The notes under the pieces: model-generated | Told to the model about the DNA's origin: nothing | The model's input: the letters and a program-made list of their open reading frames with translations, nothing else | The model's database searches: none | Source of the DNA: Fen-549 sp964636655 | GTDB taxonomy: Bacteria; Actinomycetota; Thermoleophilia; Gaiellales; Gaiellaceae | Assembly: GCA_964636655.1 (NCBI GenBank) | Contig: CAZWTK010000010.1 | Span: forward strand, 1-64,000 | Direction of reading: 5' to 3' | DNA: 64,000 nucleotides | In this document: positions 40,775 to 49,766 of the stretch, in pieces | Layout: each line of letters starts with the position of its first letter | How positions within the stretch are numbered: the first letter of the stretch is position 1 | Program-made: the position numbers and the translations under genes

Positions 40775-41824
40775 ATGGCCGGAATCGAACACCTCGTCGA
40801 GGAACTCGAGCACTCCTACACAGAGGCGCAGGAGCGCATGTCCGACCCCGCCGTCTACAACGACCACAGGCAAGCGGCCGAGGCGGGCAGGCGGTTGAAG
40901 GAGCTGGAGGGCCCCTACAAGCTGGCGCAGGAGTGGCGCCGGGCGCAAGCCGATCTAGCCGACGCCCGCGGCGACCCCGAGCTGGCCTCGATGGCGGCGG
41001 AGTCCGAGCAGGATTTGGAGCGGCTCGAGCAGGAGCTTCGCCTGGCACTGGTCGAGCACGACCCGGCCGATTCCAAGGACGTGATCATCGAGATCCGCCA
41101 GGGAGTCGGCGGCGACGAGGCGGCGCTTTGGGCCGGCGACGTCATGCGCATGCTCACCCGCTACGCCGAACGGCGTGGCTTTCGCTGGGAGGAGCTTTCC
41201 TCGAGCCTCAGTGAGGCCGGCGGCATCAAGGAGGTGCGCTTTGCCATCAAGGGCGACGGCGCCTACTCGATCTTCAAGTGGGAGGGCGGTACGCACCGCG
41301 TTCAGCGCGTGCCTGCAACCGAATCACAGGGCCGCACCCACACGTCCACCGCGACCGTCGCGGTCATGCCCGAGGCCGACGAGGTCGAGGTGGAGTTGGA
41401 CGATCAGGACCTGAAGATCGACGTCTACCACTCGGGCGGACCCGGCGGTCAGTCGGTGAACACAACCGACTCCGCCGTGCGCATCACCCATCTTCCGACC
41501 GGGCTCGTCGTCGCCATGCAAGACGAGCGCTCGCAGCTTCAGAACAAGGCCAAGGCGATGCGCATCCTTCGCGCTCTCCTCTACGAGCAGGAGCGAGAGC
41601 GCCAGCAGGCCGAACAGGCGGCAACCAGGAGATCGCAGATCGGCTCGGGCGAGCGCGCGGAGAAGATCCGCACCTATAACTTCTCGGAGAGCCGCGTCAC
41701 CGACCATCGGATCAAGCTCACGCTGCACCGGCTCGACCAGATCCTCGACGGCGATCTGGCTGAGATCACCGACGCGCTCTCGGCTGAGGAGCAGCGCAGA
41801 GCGCTCGAGGCCGCCACGGCGTGA
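40775..41824 (+). CDS. prfA: Peptide chain release factor 1
   Basis: 349 residues. The catalytic GGQ is in SGGPGGQSVNTTDSAVRITH (~222-241). RF1-type features are the codon-recognition loop VQRVPATESQGR (the PAT tripeptide, ~187) and SRVTDHRI near the C-terminus. Reads UAA and UAG. It opens an operon with prmC (4-base overlap), the IMP cyclohydrolase and tsaC. Confidence 0.97.
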   Translation: MAGIEHLVEELEHSYTEAQERMSDPAVYNDHRQAAEAGRRLKELEGPYKLAQEWRRAQADLADARGDPELASMAAESEQDLERLEQELRLALVEHDPADSKDVIIEIRQGVGGDEAALWAGDVMRMLTRYAERRGFRWEELSSSLSEAGGIKEVRFAIKGDGAYSIFKWEGGTHRVQRVPATESQGRTHTSTATVAVMPEADEVEVELDDQDLKIDVYHSGGPGGQSVNTTDSAVRITHLPTGLVVAMQDERSQLQNKAKAMRILRALLYEQERERQQAEQAATRRSQIGSGERAEKIRTYNFSESRVTDHRIKLTLHRLDQILDGDLAEITDALSAEEQRRALEAATA

Positions 41825-42672
41825 GCGAGGCCCCTGCTCGGAGCCCCGTCAGCCTGCGCCGGGCGCTCGCCGGCGCCGACGATTACCTGACCCGCCGCGG
41901 CATCGAGCGCGCGCGCTTCGAGGCCGAGCTGATCTTCTCGCGTTCGCTCGGGCTGAGCCGTATCGAGCTCTACCTGGATCTCGATCGTCCGCTCACCCCC
42001 GAGGAGCGCGAGCGCGCGCTGGAGCTGATCGCGCGCCGCGGTAAGCGCGAGCCGCTGGCTTACGTGCTCGGCGAGTGGGGCTTCAGGCGGCTCACGCTCA
42101 AGACCGACGCGCGGGCGCTGGTGCCGCGACCCGAGACCGAGATCCTGGTCGAGCGGGCGCTGTCGCTGATCGAGCAGCTGGAAGCGCCGCGCGTGCTCGA
42201 CGCCGGGACAGGATCGGGCGCCGTCGCGCTGGCGATCGCCGACGAGCACCCGGGCGCCCGCGTCGTGGCGCTCGACGTCTCGGCCGAGGCGCTCGCGCTC
42301 GCGCGTGAGAACGCGGAGAGCTGCGGGCTCGAGATCGAGCTTAAACTGGGCGATCTGCGCGGCTCGATCGAGGGCCCGTTCGACCTGGTCGTCTCCAATC
42401 CTCCCTACGTCCTACCCGACGAGATCGACGCGCTGGAGCCGGAGGTGCGCGACTGGGAGCCGCGAGAGGCGCTGGTGGGAGTGGGCGTGCCCGAGGCGTT
42501 GGCCGAGCGCTCGCGCGAGCTGCTCGTGCCGGCCGGCTGGTTGGCGATCGAGTTGGGAGAAGGGCAGCAGGCGGCCTATGCTGCTCTTGTCGGCGACCTC
42601 GGCTACGAGGCCGTTACGATCACCCCTGACCTGACCGGACGAGAGAGAGTGGTGGAGGCGAGATGGCCGTAG
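41821..42672 (+). CDS. prmC: Peptide chain release factor N5-glutamine methyltransferase
   Basis: 283 residues, GTG start overlapping prfA (GTGA). Methylates the Gln of the release-factor GGQ. N-terminal helical recognition domain (~1-85), LVPRPETEILVERAL (~102), SAM motif VLDAGTGSGAVALAIA (~126) and catalytic NPPY in VVSNPPYVL (~192). Normal length. Confidence 0.96.
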   Translation: MSEAPARSPVSLRRALAGADDYLTRRGIERARFEAELIFSRSLGLSRIELYLDLDRPLTPEERERALELIARRGKREPLAYVLGEWGFRRLTLKTDARALVPRPETEILVERALSLIEQLEAPRVLDAGTGSGAVALAIADEHPGARVVALDVSAEALALARENAESCGLEIELKLGDLRGSIEGPFDLVVSNPPYVLPDEIDALEPEVRDWEPREALVGVGVPEALAERSRELLVPAGWLAIELGEGQQAAYAALVGDLGYEAVTITPDLTGRERVVEARWP

Positions 42673-43340
42673 AAGGGTTTCCAACCGATCGCTATTCCGG
42701 GCGCGGGCTGATTGTCGGGCGCTCGGCCGATGGCGAGAGCTGGCTGCAGATCTACTGGATTAGCGGCCGCAGCGATAACTCGCGTAACCGCGTGCTGGTC
42801 GAGGAGGAGGGGCAAATCCGCACCGCCACCGCCGACCGCTCCAAGCAGATGGACGGCACCTACACGCTCTACACGGCGCTTTGCTCCGTCGAAGACGCTC
42901 ACATCGTCGGTAACGGCGACCAGGTCACGACCGTGGCCGAGGCGCTCGCTGCCGGCGGCTCCTTCGAACAGGCGCTCAGGACGTGCTCGGTCGAGCAGGA
43001 TCCGCCGATCTGGACTCCACGCATTACCGCCATGGTGAAAGGGAACGAGCTCCGCCTCTCCAAGATCGCCAAGAACGGCCACGCCTTTTTCGAGGCGGCG
43101 CCGTTGGAGCCCGGCAACGGCTTGTGCCTGCACACCTACACCGGCAACGGCGATCCGATCCAGCGCTTTCGCGGAGATCCATACCGGGTGCGCCTCGAAG
43201 GCAGTGCCGAGGAGCTGGCGAAGTCGAGCTGGGGGAAGCTGGATTCTGTGCTCAGGGTGGGGCTCGTAGTCAAGGAGATCGCTGCCGGCGGCTCCTTCCG
43301 GCATGTGATCATCAATCGGCTGCGGATCTCGGATCGCTAG
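42663..43340 (+). CDS. IMP cyclohydrolase, PurO (archaeal) type
   Basis: 225 residues. Matches the stand-alone archaeal-type IMP cyclohydrolase that closes FAICAR to IMP: YSGRGLIVGRSADGESWLQIYWISGRSDNSRNRV-type N-terminus, central TYTLYTALCSVEDAHIVGNGDQ, TPRITAMV and a C-terminal YTGNGDPIQRFRGDPYRV. Most bacteria use the PurH fusion instead; no purH is in the window. The ATG lies inside the end of prmC (10-base overlap) and tsaC follows 13 bases on. Assignment is from sequence pattern; activity is not proven. Confidence 0.82.
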   Translation: MAVEGFPTDRYSGRGLIVGRSADGESWLQIYWISGRSDNSRNRVLVEEEGQIRTATADRSKQMDGTYTLYTALCSVEDAHIVGNGDQVTTVAEALAAGGSFEQALRTCSVEQDPPIWTPRITAMVKGNELRLSKIAKNGHAFFEAAPLEPGNGLCLHTYTGNGDPIQRFRGDPYRVRLEGSAEELAKSSWGKLDSVLRVGLVVKEIAAGGSFRHVIINRLRISDR

Positions 43341-43353
43341 CGCCCGGCGAGCT

Positions 43354-43944
43354 ATGGGCGCCGGCTCGGACGCGGTCGCAGTGCTCGAAGTCGGAGGCCT
43401 TGTCGTCCTTCCGACCGATACCGTCTACGGGCTCTGCGCCACGCCGCAAAATGCGGCGGCGGCCGTCCGCATCAACGAGCTGAAGGGGAGGGAGAGCCAA
43501 CCGATCGCGCTTGTCGCGGCCTCCGCACAGGCGCTGGTGAAGTGCGTTCCGGAGCTGGCCGGGCGCTGGCAGGAATTACTCGAGGCACTGCTTCCCGGGC
43601 CCTACACGCTCGTGCTTCCCAACCCGAAGCGGCGCCTTCCCTGGCTCTCGCCCGGGCGCGAAGAGACGATCGGCGTACGCATTCCCGAGCTGTCGGAGCA
43701 GGTGCGAGAGTTACTCGATCGCTTCGGCGCCGTGGCGGCGACGAGCGCCAACTGCCACGGCGAGCCCGACGCAAGAACGGTGGAGCAGGTCCCCAAGGAG
43801 ATCCGCGCCGCGGTTGGCGCGATGCTAGATGGGGGCGAGCTGCCGGGCACGCCCTCCACGGTGATCGACGTAACGGGAGCGAAGCCGCGCGTGTTACGAG
43901 AGGGTGCCGGGGATGTCAGACAGGCGCTGGCGGTGCTTGGTTAG
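43354..43944 (+). CDS. tsaC: L-threonylcarbamoyladenylate synthase
   Basis: 196 residues of the YrdC/Sua5 domain, no extra C-terminal Sua5 domain. It makes threonylcarbamoyl-AMP for tRNA t6A37. Motifs: VVLPTDTVYGLCA (~18-30), INELKGRESQPIALV (K-R-x-x-x-P substrate site), LPGPYTLVL, GVRIPE and AATSANCHGEPD. It is the last gene of the prfA operon. Its partners tsaE, tsaB and tsaD are at 53541-56052. Confidence 0.94.
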   Translation: MGAGSDAVAVLEVGGLVVLPTDTVYGLCATPQNAAAAVRINELKGRESQPIALVAASAQALVKCVPELAGRWQELLEALLPGPYTLVLPNPKRRLPWLSPGREETIGVRIPELSEQVRELLDRFGAVAATSANCHGEPDARTVEQVPKEIRAAVGAMLDGGELPGTPSTVIDVTGAKPRVLREGAGDVRQALAVLG

Positions 43945-44044
43945 CAGGCGGTCGAATCAACCGTTCCAGCTGGCCTGGCAGATTCTGTTGCGCGAGACAA
44001 CCTCTTGCGGCTTCCCCCCGCCGAGCGAGATTGTTTCGACGCGG

Positions 44045-44833
44045 CTAGCGAGAAAAACGCCTCTCGCCCGCAAGACGCAGCTCACCCGCGCTCCAGACGT
44101 AGGTCTCGACGGCGATTGCGTCCTGCTCGAAGCCGTAGAGCTGAAATCCGTGCGCCTCTCCCCGCCGGCGCGGTCTGGGGCGGCCGAAGCCGGGTGTCGT
44201 TACAACGATCGGTGGCCGCGCACCCGCGCCAACGTCGAACTCGGGCTGCGCGACGACCGAGCCCTGATGGACGTGCCCCGAGGCGATCAGGTCGACGCCG
44301 CCCTCGGCCAGTTGCTGCAGCACACGGCGCCGGCCCGAGAGCGGGCGCTTGCGTGCCCGCCAGGGCGCGCAGATGAGGTGATGGTGCAGGAAGACGAGCC
44401 GGAAAGTCTCGGCCGGCGCCTCCTCGAGCAGGCGCACCGCTCGCTCGAGCGAGTCGCGGCGCAGCTTCCCGGACTGCTGGCGCCAGGGACGGGCGGAGTT
44501 GAGCCCGACAGCGAGCAGCCGCTCGGAGCGGTAGACGGGCTCGGTCGTCTGCCACTGGCGCTCGAACTCGCGCCAGGGGTGGCTGAAGCGGCCGGGGAAG
44601 GTGTAGGGCAGATCGTGATTGCCCGGCACCGCGACGACCTTCGGGCCGAGCGAGCGCAGCATCGCCGCCGCTTGCTCGATCTGTCCGCGACGCCCGCGGT
44701 TGGCCAGATCGCCGCTGATCACGATCAGCTCGGGACCGGCTCGTTCGATCAGTTCCTCCAGGCCCGGACCACCGACCTCGTCGCCGCGCGAGCCGAGGTG
44801 CAGATCGGAAAGATGGAGAACTCGCACAGGCAC
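44045..44833 (-). CDS. Calcineurin-like metallophosphoesterase
   Basis: 262 residues. All metal motifs of the family are present: HLSDLHLGS (DxH, ~7-14), VISGDLAN (GD, ~39), PGNHDLP (GNHD, ~71), FLHHHLI and SGHVHQG (GHxH, ~185). Resembles cAMP phosphodiesterase (CpdA) or Icc-type enzymes in size, but substrate cannot be told. Single gene convergent with tsaC and divergent from the small membrane protein gene. Confidence 0.88.
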   Translation of the reverse strand: MPVRVLHLSDLHLGSRGDEVGGPGLEELIERAGPELIVISGDLANRGRRGQIEQAAAMLRSLGPKVVAVPGNHDLPYTFPGRFSHPWREFERQWQTTEPVYRSERLLAVGLNSARPWRQQSGKLRRDSLERAVRLLEEAPAETFRLVFLHHHLICAPWRARKRPLSGRRRVLQQLAEGGVDLIASGHVHQGSVVAQPEFDVGAGARPPIVVTTPGFGRPRPRRRGEAHGFQLYGFEQDAIAVETYVWSAGELRLAGERRFSR

Positions 44834-44861
44834 CTCCGCGGCACCCTATACACTCCCGCCT

Positions 44862-45101
44862 ATGGCCGACGAGTCAGCTGAAGTCTTCGACGATCTGTAT
44901 CTGGGTCTCCGTGCCGGTGGCGCGGCGCGCAAGCTGCGCCGGGGTGAGGAGCTGACCCCCGAAGAGGAGGAGGCCCTCGGTCGCTGGCAACGCCTCTCGA
45001 CCGCGCGCAAGGTAATCGCCATCGGCTCCTTCTCGCTCGGGACGTTCGGGCTCGGCTTCGCCGCAGGCGGCGTGCTCTTCGGCCGGAAGAAGAAGAAGTA
45101 G
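44862..45101 (+). CDS. Small single-helix membrane protein
   Basis: 79 residues from the ATG at 44862. Hydrophilic, charged N-terminal ~48 residues (LRRGEELTPEEEEALGRW), one hydrophobic helix (VIAIGSFSLGTFGLGFAAGGVLF, ~51-73) and a short basic end GRKKKK, implying N-outside or tail-anchored topology. No family recognised. It lies 54 bases before the PH-domain gene. Confidence 0.6.
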   Translation: MADESAEVFDDLYLGLRAGGAARKLRRGEELTPEEEEALGRWQRLSTARKVIAIGSFSLGTFGLGFAAGGVLFGRKKKK

Positions 45102-45155
45102 CGGCGGCGCCGAGGGCGCCGCAGGTAATCGCCGGCGCGACTCGAACGCACAGCT

Positions 45156-45649
45156 GTGCGACTTTCTTCACGCGAGCAGGTGCTGCTAGAGACGCGCCAG
45201 CACGGGATCGTGCTCGGCGGCAGCGTCGCCAAGGCGCTCGTCCTGGCCTGCGCCGGCGCGGCCTTGCTGGCGCTCGGTTGGCCCTGGTCGGCCGGAGGCA
45301 TCGTCGCCATGACGCTGGCCGCGCTGGTGGCCCTGCGCGCGGCCTGGCGCTGGGATCGCACCAAGATCGTGCTCACGAGCGAGCGGCTCAGCGTCGTCAC
45401 CGGTGTGCTGCGGAGGCGGGCGGCGAGCGTCCGCCTCTCCAGCTTCGGCACGCTCGAGATCGAGCCGCGCTTGGCGCCGGTCGACGTCCGCTCCCTGCNN
45501 NNNNNNNNGAGATCGAGCAGAGCCTTCCCGGGCGCCTGCTTCGCTACGGCACGCTGATCGCCGGCGAGCTGGAGCTCGACTTCGTGCCCGATCCGGCCGA
45601 GTTGCAGGACCTGATCACGGAGCTGGGCGAGTCGCGGCAGGCGGCTTAG
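45156..45649 (+). CDS. PH-domain (bPH2-type) membrane protein, interrupted by a 10-N gap
   Basis: GTG start. Two hydrophobic segments (ALVLACAGAALLALGW and GGIVAMTLAALVALRAAW) precede a YdbS-like pleckstrin-homology domain: RTKIVLTSERLSVVTGVLRRRAASVRL and FGTLEIE. A run of ten N at 45499-45508 breaks the frame. After it the protein continues in another frame with GRLLRYGTLIAGELELDFV and stops at 45649. The shift is most likely an artefact of the arbitrary gap length, so the gene is probably intact in the organism. Confidence 0.78.
45499..45508. other. Assembly gap, 10 N
   Basis: Ten N inside the PH-domain gene. The reading frame differs on the two sides, so the true missing length is not 10 modulo 3. 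Confidence 0.99.
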
Positions 45650-46062
45650 CAGCCGAAAACCTCAACGTAGGGGCCGTGCTTGGCGAGGCGATGAATCGTC
45701 CTCGACGGGCGATGCCGCCCGAAACCTGAAAAGACCCTACGAACCAGCGCTCCCAGCGCCCGATTCTCACCTTTACAGCGCACGTTTTCGTCACAAAGCC
45801 GCCACATTCTCGGGCGCTCTTTCTCGATATCTTTCCCCACCCCGTGGGAGGGTGGGGGGTGGTGGGTGGGCAAAGGCGCTCGTACCCCGGACTGGTGCCC
45901 TCGGGCCGCGCGCAACGAGACGCTAGAGCTCCAAGAAGCAAAAACCGCACCTCCACTCACGTCCGCCGGAACCGCACCCCTATTCGCGTCCGTCGGCAAG
46001 GTGATAATCTCCCCGAGCGAACAGGTGTTCGCCTTTAGGCGCAGGGCTAGACTGGAATCGAG
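45650..46062. other. Intergenic region upstream of uvrA
   Basis: 413 bases. Apart from the LexA box at its right end it holds a G/T-rich tract near 45846-45875 next to CCCCACCCCGTGGGAGGG, which could fold. Many frames read through it but none has a plausible start or family. Confidence 0.4.
46018..46031. promoter_or_regulatory. LexA (SOS) box of uvrA
   Basis: CGAACAGGTGTTCG is a perfect match to the Gram-positive/actinobacterial LexA consensus CGAACRNRYGTTYG, 31 bases before the uvrA ATG. It predicts DNA-damage induction of uvrA. Confidence 0.85.
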
Positions 46063-48909
46063 ATGGCGAGAGAGAAGACCGGCGAACAGCTCATCGTCCA
46101 CGGCGCGAAGGAGCACAACCTCAAGGACGTCACCCTTCGGTTGCCGCGCTACAAGCTGATCTGCATCACCGGACTGTCGGGCTCGGGCAAGTCGTCGCTG
46201 GCGTTCGACACCATCTACGCCGAGGGCCAGCGCCGTTACGTCGAGTCGCTCTCGGCCTACGCTCGCCAGTTCCTGCAGATGATGCAGAAACCGGATGTGG
46301 AGTCGATCGAAGGCCTCTCGCCGGCGATCTCGATCGACCAGCGGACGACCTCGCGTAACCCGCGCTCGACGGTCGGCACCGTGACCGAGATCTACGACTA
46401 TCTGCGCCTGCTCTATGCGCGCGTCGGCAAGCCGCACTGCCCGGTCTGCGGCCGGCCGATCGCCGGACAGTCGATCGACACCATCGTCGATCAGGTTCTG
46501 CGCCTGCCCGAAGAGACGCGCTTTACCGTCAATGCCCCCGTCGCCCGCGGCCGCAAGGGCGAGTTCAGGGAGCTGCTCGAGCACCTGCGCACCGAAGGCT
46601 TCACGCGCGTGAAGGTGGATGGGGCCGAGCGCCTGCTCGAGGAGCCGATCGAGCTGGACAAGAAGTTCAAGCACACGATCGAGGTGGTGGTCGATCGTCT
46701 TGTCATGCGGGCTGATCTGCGCACGCGCCTGACTCAGTCGATCGAGACCGCAGCCCAGCTTGCCGAAGGGTTGGTAACGATCGACGTGCTGGGCGGCGAG
46801 CCGCTGACCTTCTCTGAGAACCTGCTTTGCCCCGAGCACCTGATCGGCCTGCCGGAGCTTGAGCCGCGTGTCTTCTCCTTCAACTCGCCGCACGGCGCCT
46901 GCCCGCGCTGTACGGGTCTCGGCTCGCAGCAGGAGATCGATCCTGATCTGGTCGTCCCCGATCCCACGCTCTCGATCAGCGAAGGCGCGGTGGCGCCCTG
47001 GCCGGTCGGTCACAACGGCTACTACGAGGGCATCATCCAGGGCCTCGCCGAGCACTATTCGATCGATCTAGAGACGCCCTGGGAAGAGCTCTCAAAAGAA
47101 GAGCGCAGCCTGGTTCTGGACGGCACGAAGGGCGAGCGCATCCACGTCAACTACCGCAGCCGGATGGGCTTCCGGCGCTCCTACTCGACCTCCTTCGAGG
47201 GCGTACTCAACAACCTCGCCCGGCGCTACCGCGAGACCGACTCCGAGTCCTCGCGCGAGAAGATCGAGGAGTTCATGAGCCTCAGGCCGTGCCCGGTCTG
47301 CCATGGCGCCCGGCTCAAGCCCGAGGTGCTGGCGGTTACGATCGGTGGAAAGAACATCCATGAGTTCACCGGCATGTCGGTTACGCGCGCACGCGTCTTC
47401 CTGGACGGGCTCGAGCTTACAGAGACCGAGCGCCTGATCGGCGAGCGCATCATCCGCGAGCTCAAAGCGCGGCTCACCTTTCTCGACGACGTCGGCGTCG
47501 GTTACCTGCAGCTCGACCGCGCCTCGGCGACGCTGTCGGGGGGAGAGGCACAGCGGCTGCGCCTTGCGACCCAGATCGGCTCTCAGCTGGTCGGCGTGCT
47601 CTACATTCTCGACGAGCCCTCGATCGGGCTGCACCAGCGCGACAACGGGCGCCTGATCGTCACGCTCGAGAAGCTGCGCGACATCGGCAACACCGTGATC
47701 GTGGTCGAGCACGACGAGCAGATGATGCGCTCGGCCGACTGGATCGTGGACATGGGGCCGGGCGCCGGCGAGCACGGGGGTGAGGTCGTGGCTGAAGGGC
47801 ACGCCGATCTCATCGCCGAGACGCCGGGCTCGGTCACCGGCGACTTCCTCTCGCACCGTCGCTCGATCGCCGTGCCCGAGCGAAGAGTCGAGGAACGCGG
47901 CGCCTTCAAGGTGCTAGGCGCGCGCCAGCACAACCTGAAGGGGATCGACGTCGAGTTTCCGCTCGGGAAGTTCGTCTGCGTGACCGGCGTCTCGGGCTCG
48001 GGTAAGTCCACACTGGTGAACGAGATCGTCTACAAGGCGCTGGCCAATCGGCTGCAGCGGGCGCGGGTCAAGCCGGGCGCGCACGACGACATCGAGGGCA
48101 TCGAGGCCTTCGACAAGGTGATCGACATCGACCAGGCGCCGATCGGACGAACGCCGCGTTCCAACCCGGCCACCTACACCGATCTATTCACACACATCCG
48201 CGAGCTCTACTCGCTCACTCCGGAGTCGAAGGTGCGCGGCTACCGGCCCGGGCGCTTCTCCTTCAACGTCCGTGGCGGCCGCTGCGAGACCTGCCGCGGC
48301 GACGGCCAGATCAAGATCGAGATGCACTTCCTGCCCGACGTCTACGTGCCCTGCGAGACCTGCCACGGCCGCCGCTACAACCGCGAGACCTTGGAGGTGC
48401 ACTTCAAGGGCAAGTCGATCGCCGACGTGCTCGAGATGTCGGTCGAGGAGGCGCTGCAGTTCTTCGTCAAGATCCCCAAGATCCGCCGCCGCCTGCAGAC
48501 GCTGCACGACGTCGGGCTCGACTACATCAAGCTGGGCCAGCCCGCGACGACGCTATCGGGTGGCGAGGCGCAGCGCGTCAAGCTGGCCGCCGAGCTGTCG
48601 AAGATCGCCACCGGGCGCACGCTCTACATCCTCGACGAGCCGACCACCGGTCTGCACTTCGCCGACATCGAGAAGCTGCTCGAGGTGCTGCAGCGCCTGG
48701 CCGACGCCGGTAACACAGTGGTCGTGATCGAGCACAACCTGGACGTGATCAAGCAGGCCGACTGGATCATCGACCTGGGACCCGAGGGCGGCGAGGAGGG
48801 TGGCGAGGTGATCGCCGTCGGCACACCGGAGCAGGTCGCCGAGATCGAGTCGAGCCACACCGGGCGGTATCTGCGCGAGGTTCTGCCGAGCACTGTCGCA
48901 GCGGCCTGA
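46063..48909 (+). CDS. uvrA: Excinuclease ABC subunit A
   Basis: 948 residues, full length. Recognises helix distortions and loads UvrB. Two ABC ATPase units: Walker A GLSGSGKSSLAFDT (~36) and GVSGSGKSTLVNE (~648); signature TLSGGEAQRLRLA (~490) and TLSGGEAQRVKLA (~832); Walker B ILDEPSIGLH and ILDEPTTGLH. Zinc modules CPVCGRPI (~128), CPRCTG/CPVCHG and CETCRGDGQ with CETCHGRRYN. It ends GRYLREVLPSTVAAA; a diverged copy of this end occurs at 49656. Confidence 0.98.
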   Translation: MAREKTGEQLIVHGAKEHNLKDVTLRLPRYKLICITGLSGSGKSSLAFDTIYAEGQRRYVESLSAYARQFLQMMQKPDVESIEGLSPAISIDQRTTSRNPRSTVGTVTEIYDYLRLLYARVGKPHCPVCGRPIAGQSIDTIVDQVLRLPEETRFTVNAPVARGRKGEFRELLEHLRTEGFTRVKVDGAERLLEEPIELDKKFKHTIEVVVDRLVMRADLRTRLTQSIETAAQLAEGLVTIDVLGGEPLTFSENLLCPEHLIGLPELEPRVFSFNSPHGACPRCTGLGSQQEIDPDLVVPDPTLSISEGAVAPWPVGHNGYYEGIIQGLAEHYSIDLETPWEELSKEERSLVLDGTKGERIHVNYRSRMGFRRSYSTSFEGVLNNLARRYRETDSESSREKIEEFMSLRPCPVCHGARLKPEVLAVTIGGKNIHEFTGMSVTRARVFLDGLELTETERLIGERIIRELKARLTFLDDVGVGYLQLDRASATLSGGEAQRLRLATQIGSQLVGVLYILDEPSIGLHQRDNGRLIVTLEKLRDIGNTVIVVEHDEQMMRSADWIVDMGPGAGEHGGEVVAEGHADLIAETPGSVTGDFLSHRRSIAVPERRVEERGAFKVLGARQHNLKGIDVEFPLGKFVCVTGVSGSGKSTLVNEIVYKALANRLQRARVKPGAHDDIEGIEAFDKVIDIDQAPIGRTPRSNPATYTDLFTHIRELYSLTPESKVRGYRPGRFSFNVRGGRCETCRGDGQIKIEMHFLPDVYVPCETCHGRRYNRETLEVHFKGKSIADVLEMSVEEALQFFVKIPKIRRRLQTLHDVGLDYIKLGQPATTLSGGEAQRVKLAAELSKIATGRTLYILDEPTTGLHFADIEKLLEVLQRLADAGNTVVVIEHNLDVIKQADWIIDLGPEGGEEGGEVIAVGTPEQVAEIESSHTGRYLREVLPSTVAAA

Positions 48910-48957
48910 GCAGTCTTTGCTCGGCCGAGCCGTTGTCTGAACGAGAAAGGAGCTGTA

Positions 48958-49632
48958 GTGAAAACGATCTGCAGGAAGGAAGGCGAAGAGACGTCCTTCG
49001 TGTTCGCAGACGTTGAACCGGAATACGAAGACGTCCTGCGCGGGCTGTACTACATGCCCGTTTAGGGCGGGTTCGCCAAGACCTACCCGACGAGCACGCC
49101 CGATCTGGATCGCATCTACGGCAACTTCGAGCGTCATGCGAGAGAGATGGTGCTGCAAGCAGTGCGGATCAACCCGATCGACTGGCGCGGCTCGCTGGCG
49201 GCCTTTCTCGAACTGGTTGACGGCTCGGGCGTCGATTGGTGGCTTTGCGGGAGCGCGGCCCTCGCCGTTCGCGGGATCGACGTGGCTCCCTGTGATCTCG
49301 ACCTCGTCGTCGACGACGAGGGCGCCCGGAGACTCAACGAGCTGCTCTCGGACTACCTCGTCGAGCCGCTACAGCTCTCGGAAGGGTGGATCTGGAACTC
49401 GTTCGGCCGCGCCTTTCTCGGTATGCGCATGGAGTGGGTCGGCGGGGTCAACGCTGGCGCCGACACTCCCGAGCCGGGCGATTTCGGACCGACCGCCGGG
49501 AAAAGGCTGGTAGTTATCGAGTGGCAGGGACACGATGTGAGGGTTCCGCCTCTGGATCTGCAGCTGGCGGTCAGCGAGCGGCGCGGCTTAACAGATCGAG
49601 CCGAGAAGATTCGAGAGTTTATGCGCGGCTAG
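48958..49632 (+). pseudogene. Nucleotidyltransferase-like gene interrupted by an in-frame TAG
   Basis: A frame beginning GTG with AAAGGAG upstream reads 35 codons to YYMPV, then TAG (49063-49065), and continues in the same frame for another 189 codons to 49632. The continuation has LCGSAALAVRGIDVAP followed by DLDLVVDD, the GSxAL...DxDLVV active-site pattern of a nucleotidyltransferase fold, and LAVSERRGLTDRAEKIREF. The downstream part could also be re-initiated at ATG 49147 or the preceding codons, giving ~161 residues with the full active site. Either an amber mutation (one base from GAG, Glu) or a sequencing error. It lies between uvrA and the VapBC pair. Confidence 0.65.
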
Positions 49633-49655
49633 AAACGGCTCGAAAGCGATTACCC

Positions 49656-49766
49656 GAGCAGATCGCCGCGATCGAAGCGAGTTACGCGGGGCGCTATCTG
49701 CGCGAGGTGCTGCCGAGTTCAGTTACAGCGGCTGTTGATTTCAGCCGTCCGCCGGAAGTAGCGTGA
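49656..49766 (+). repeat. Diverged duplicate of the uvrA 3' end
   Basis: The sequence encodes EQIAAIEASYAGRYLREVLP and SSVTAA, then a short tail and stop at 49766. Bases 49656-49733 align without gaps to uvrA 48829-48906 at about 62 of 78 positions, and 19 of 26 residues match. No start codon or ABC domain precedes it. It looks like a displaced or duplicated gene end left by insertion of the intervening ~750 bases. Confidence 0.75.

Noticed and set aside
45646..47055. 469-codon minus-strand frame opposite uvrA
   Set aside because: Antisense shadow of uvrA and its upstream region; composition is typical of high-GC antisense frames and no family is recognised.
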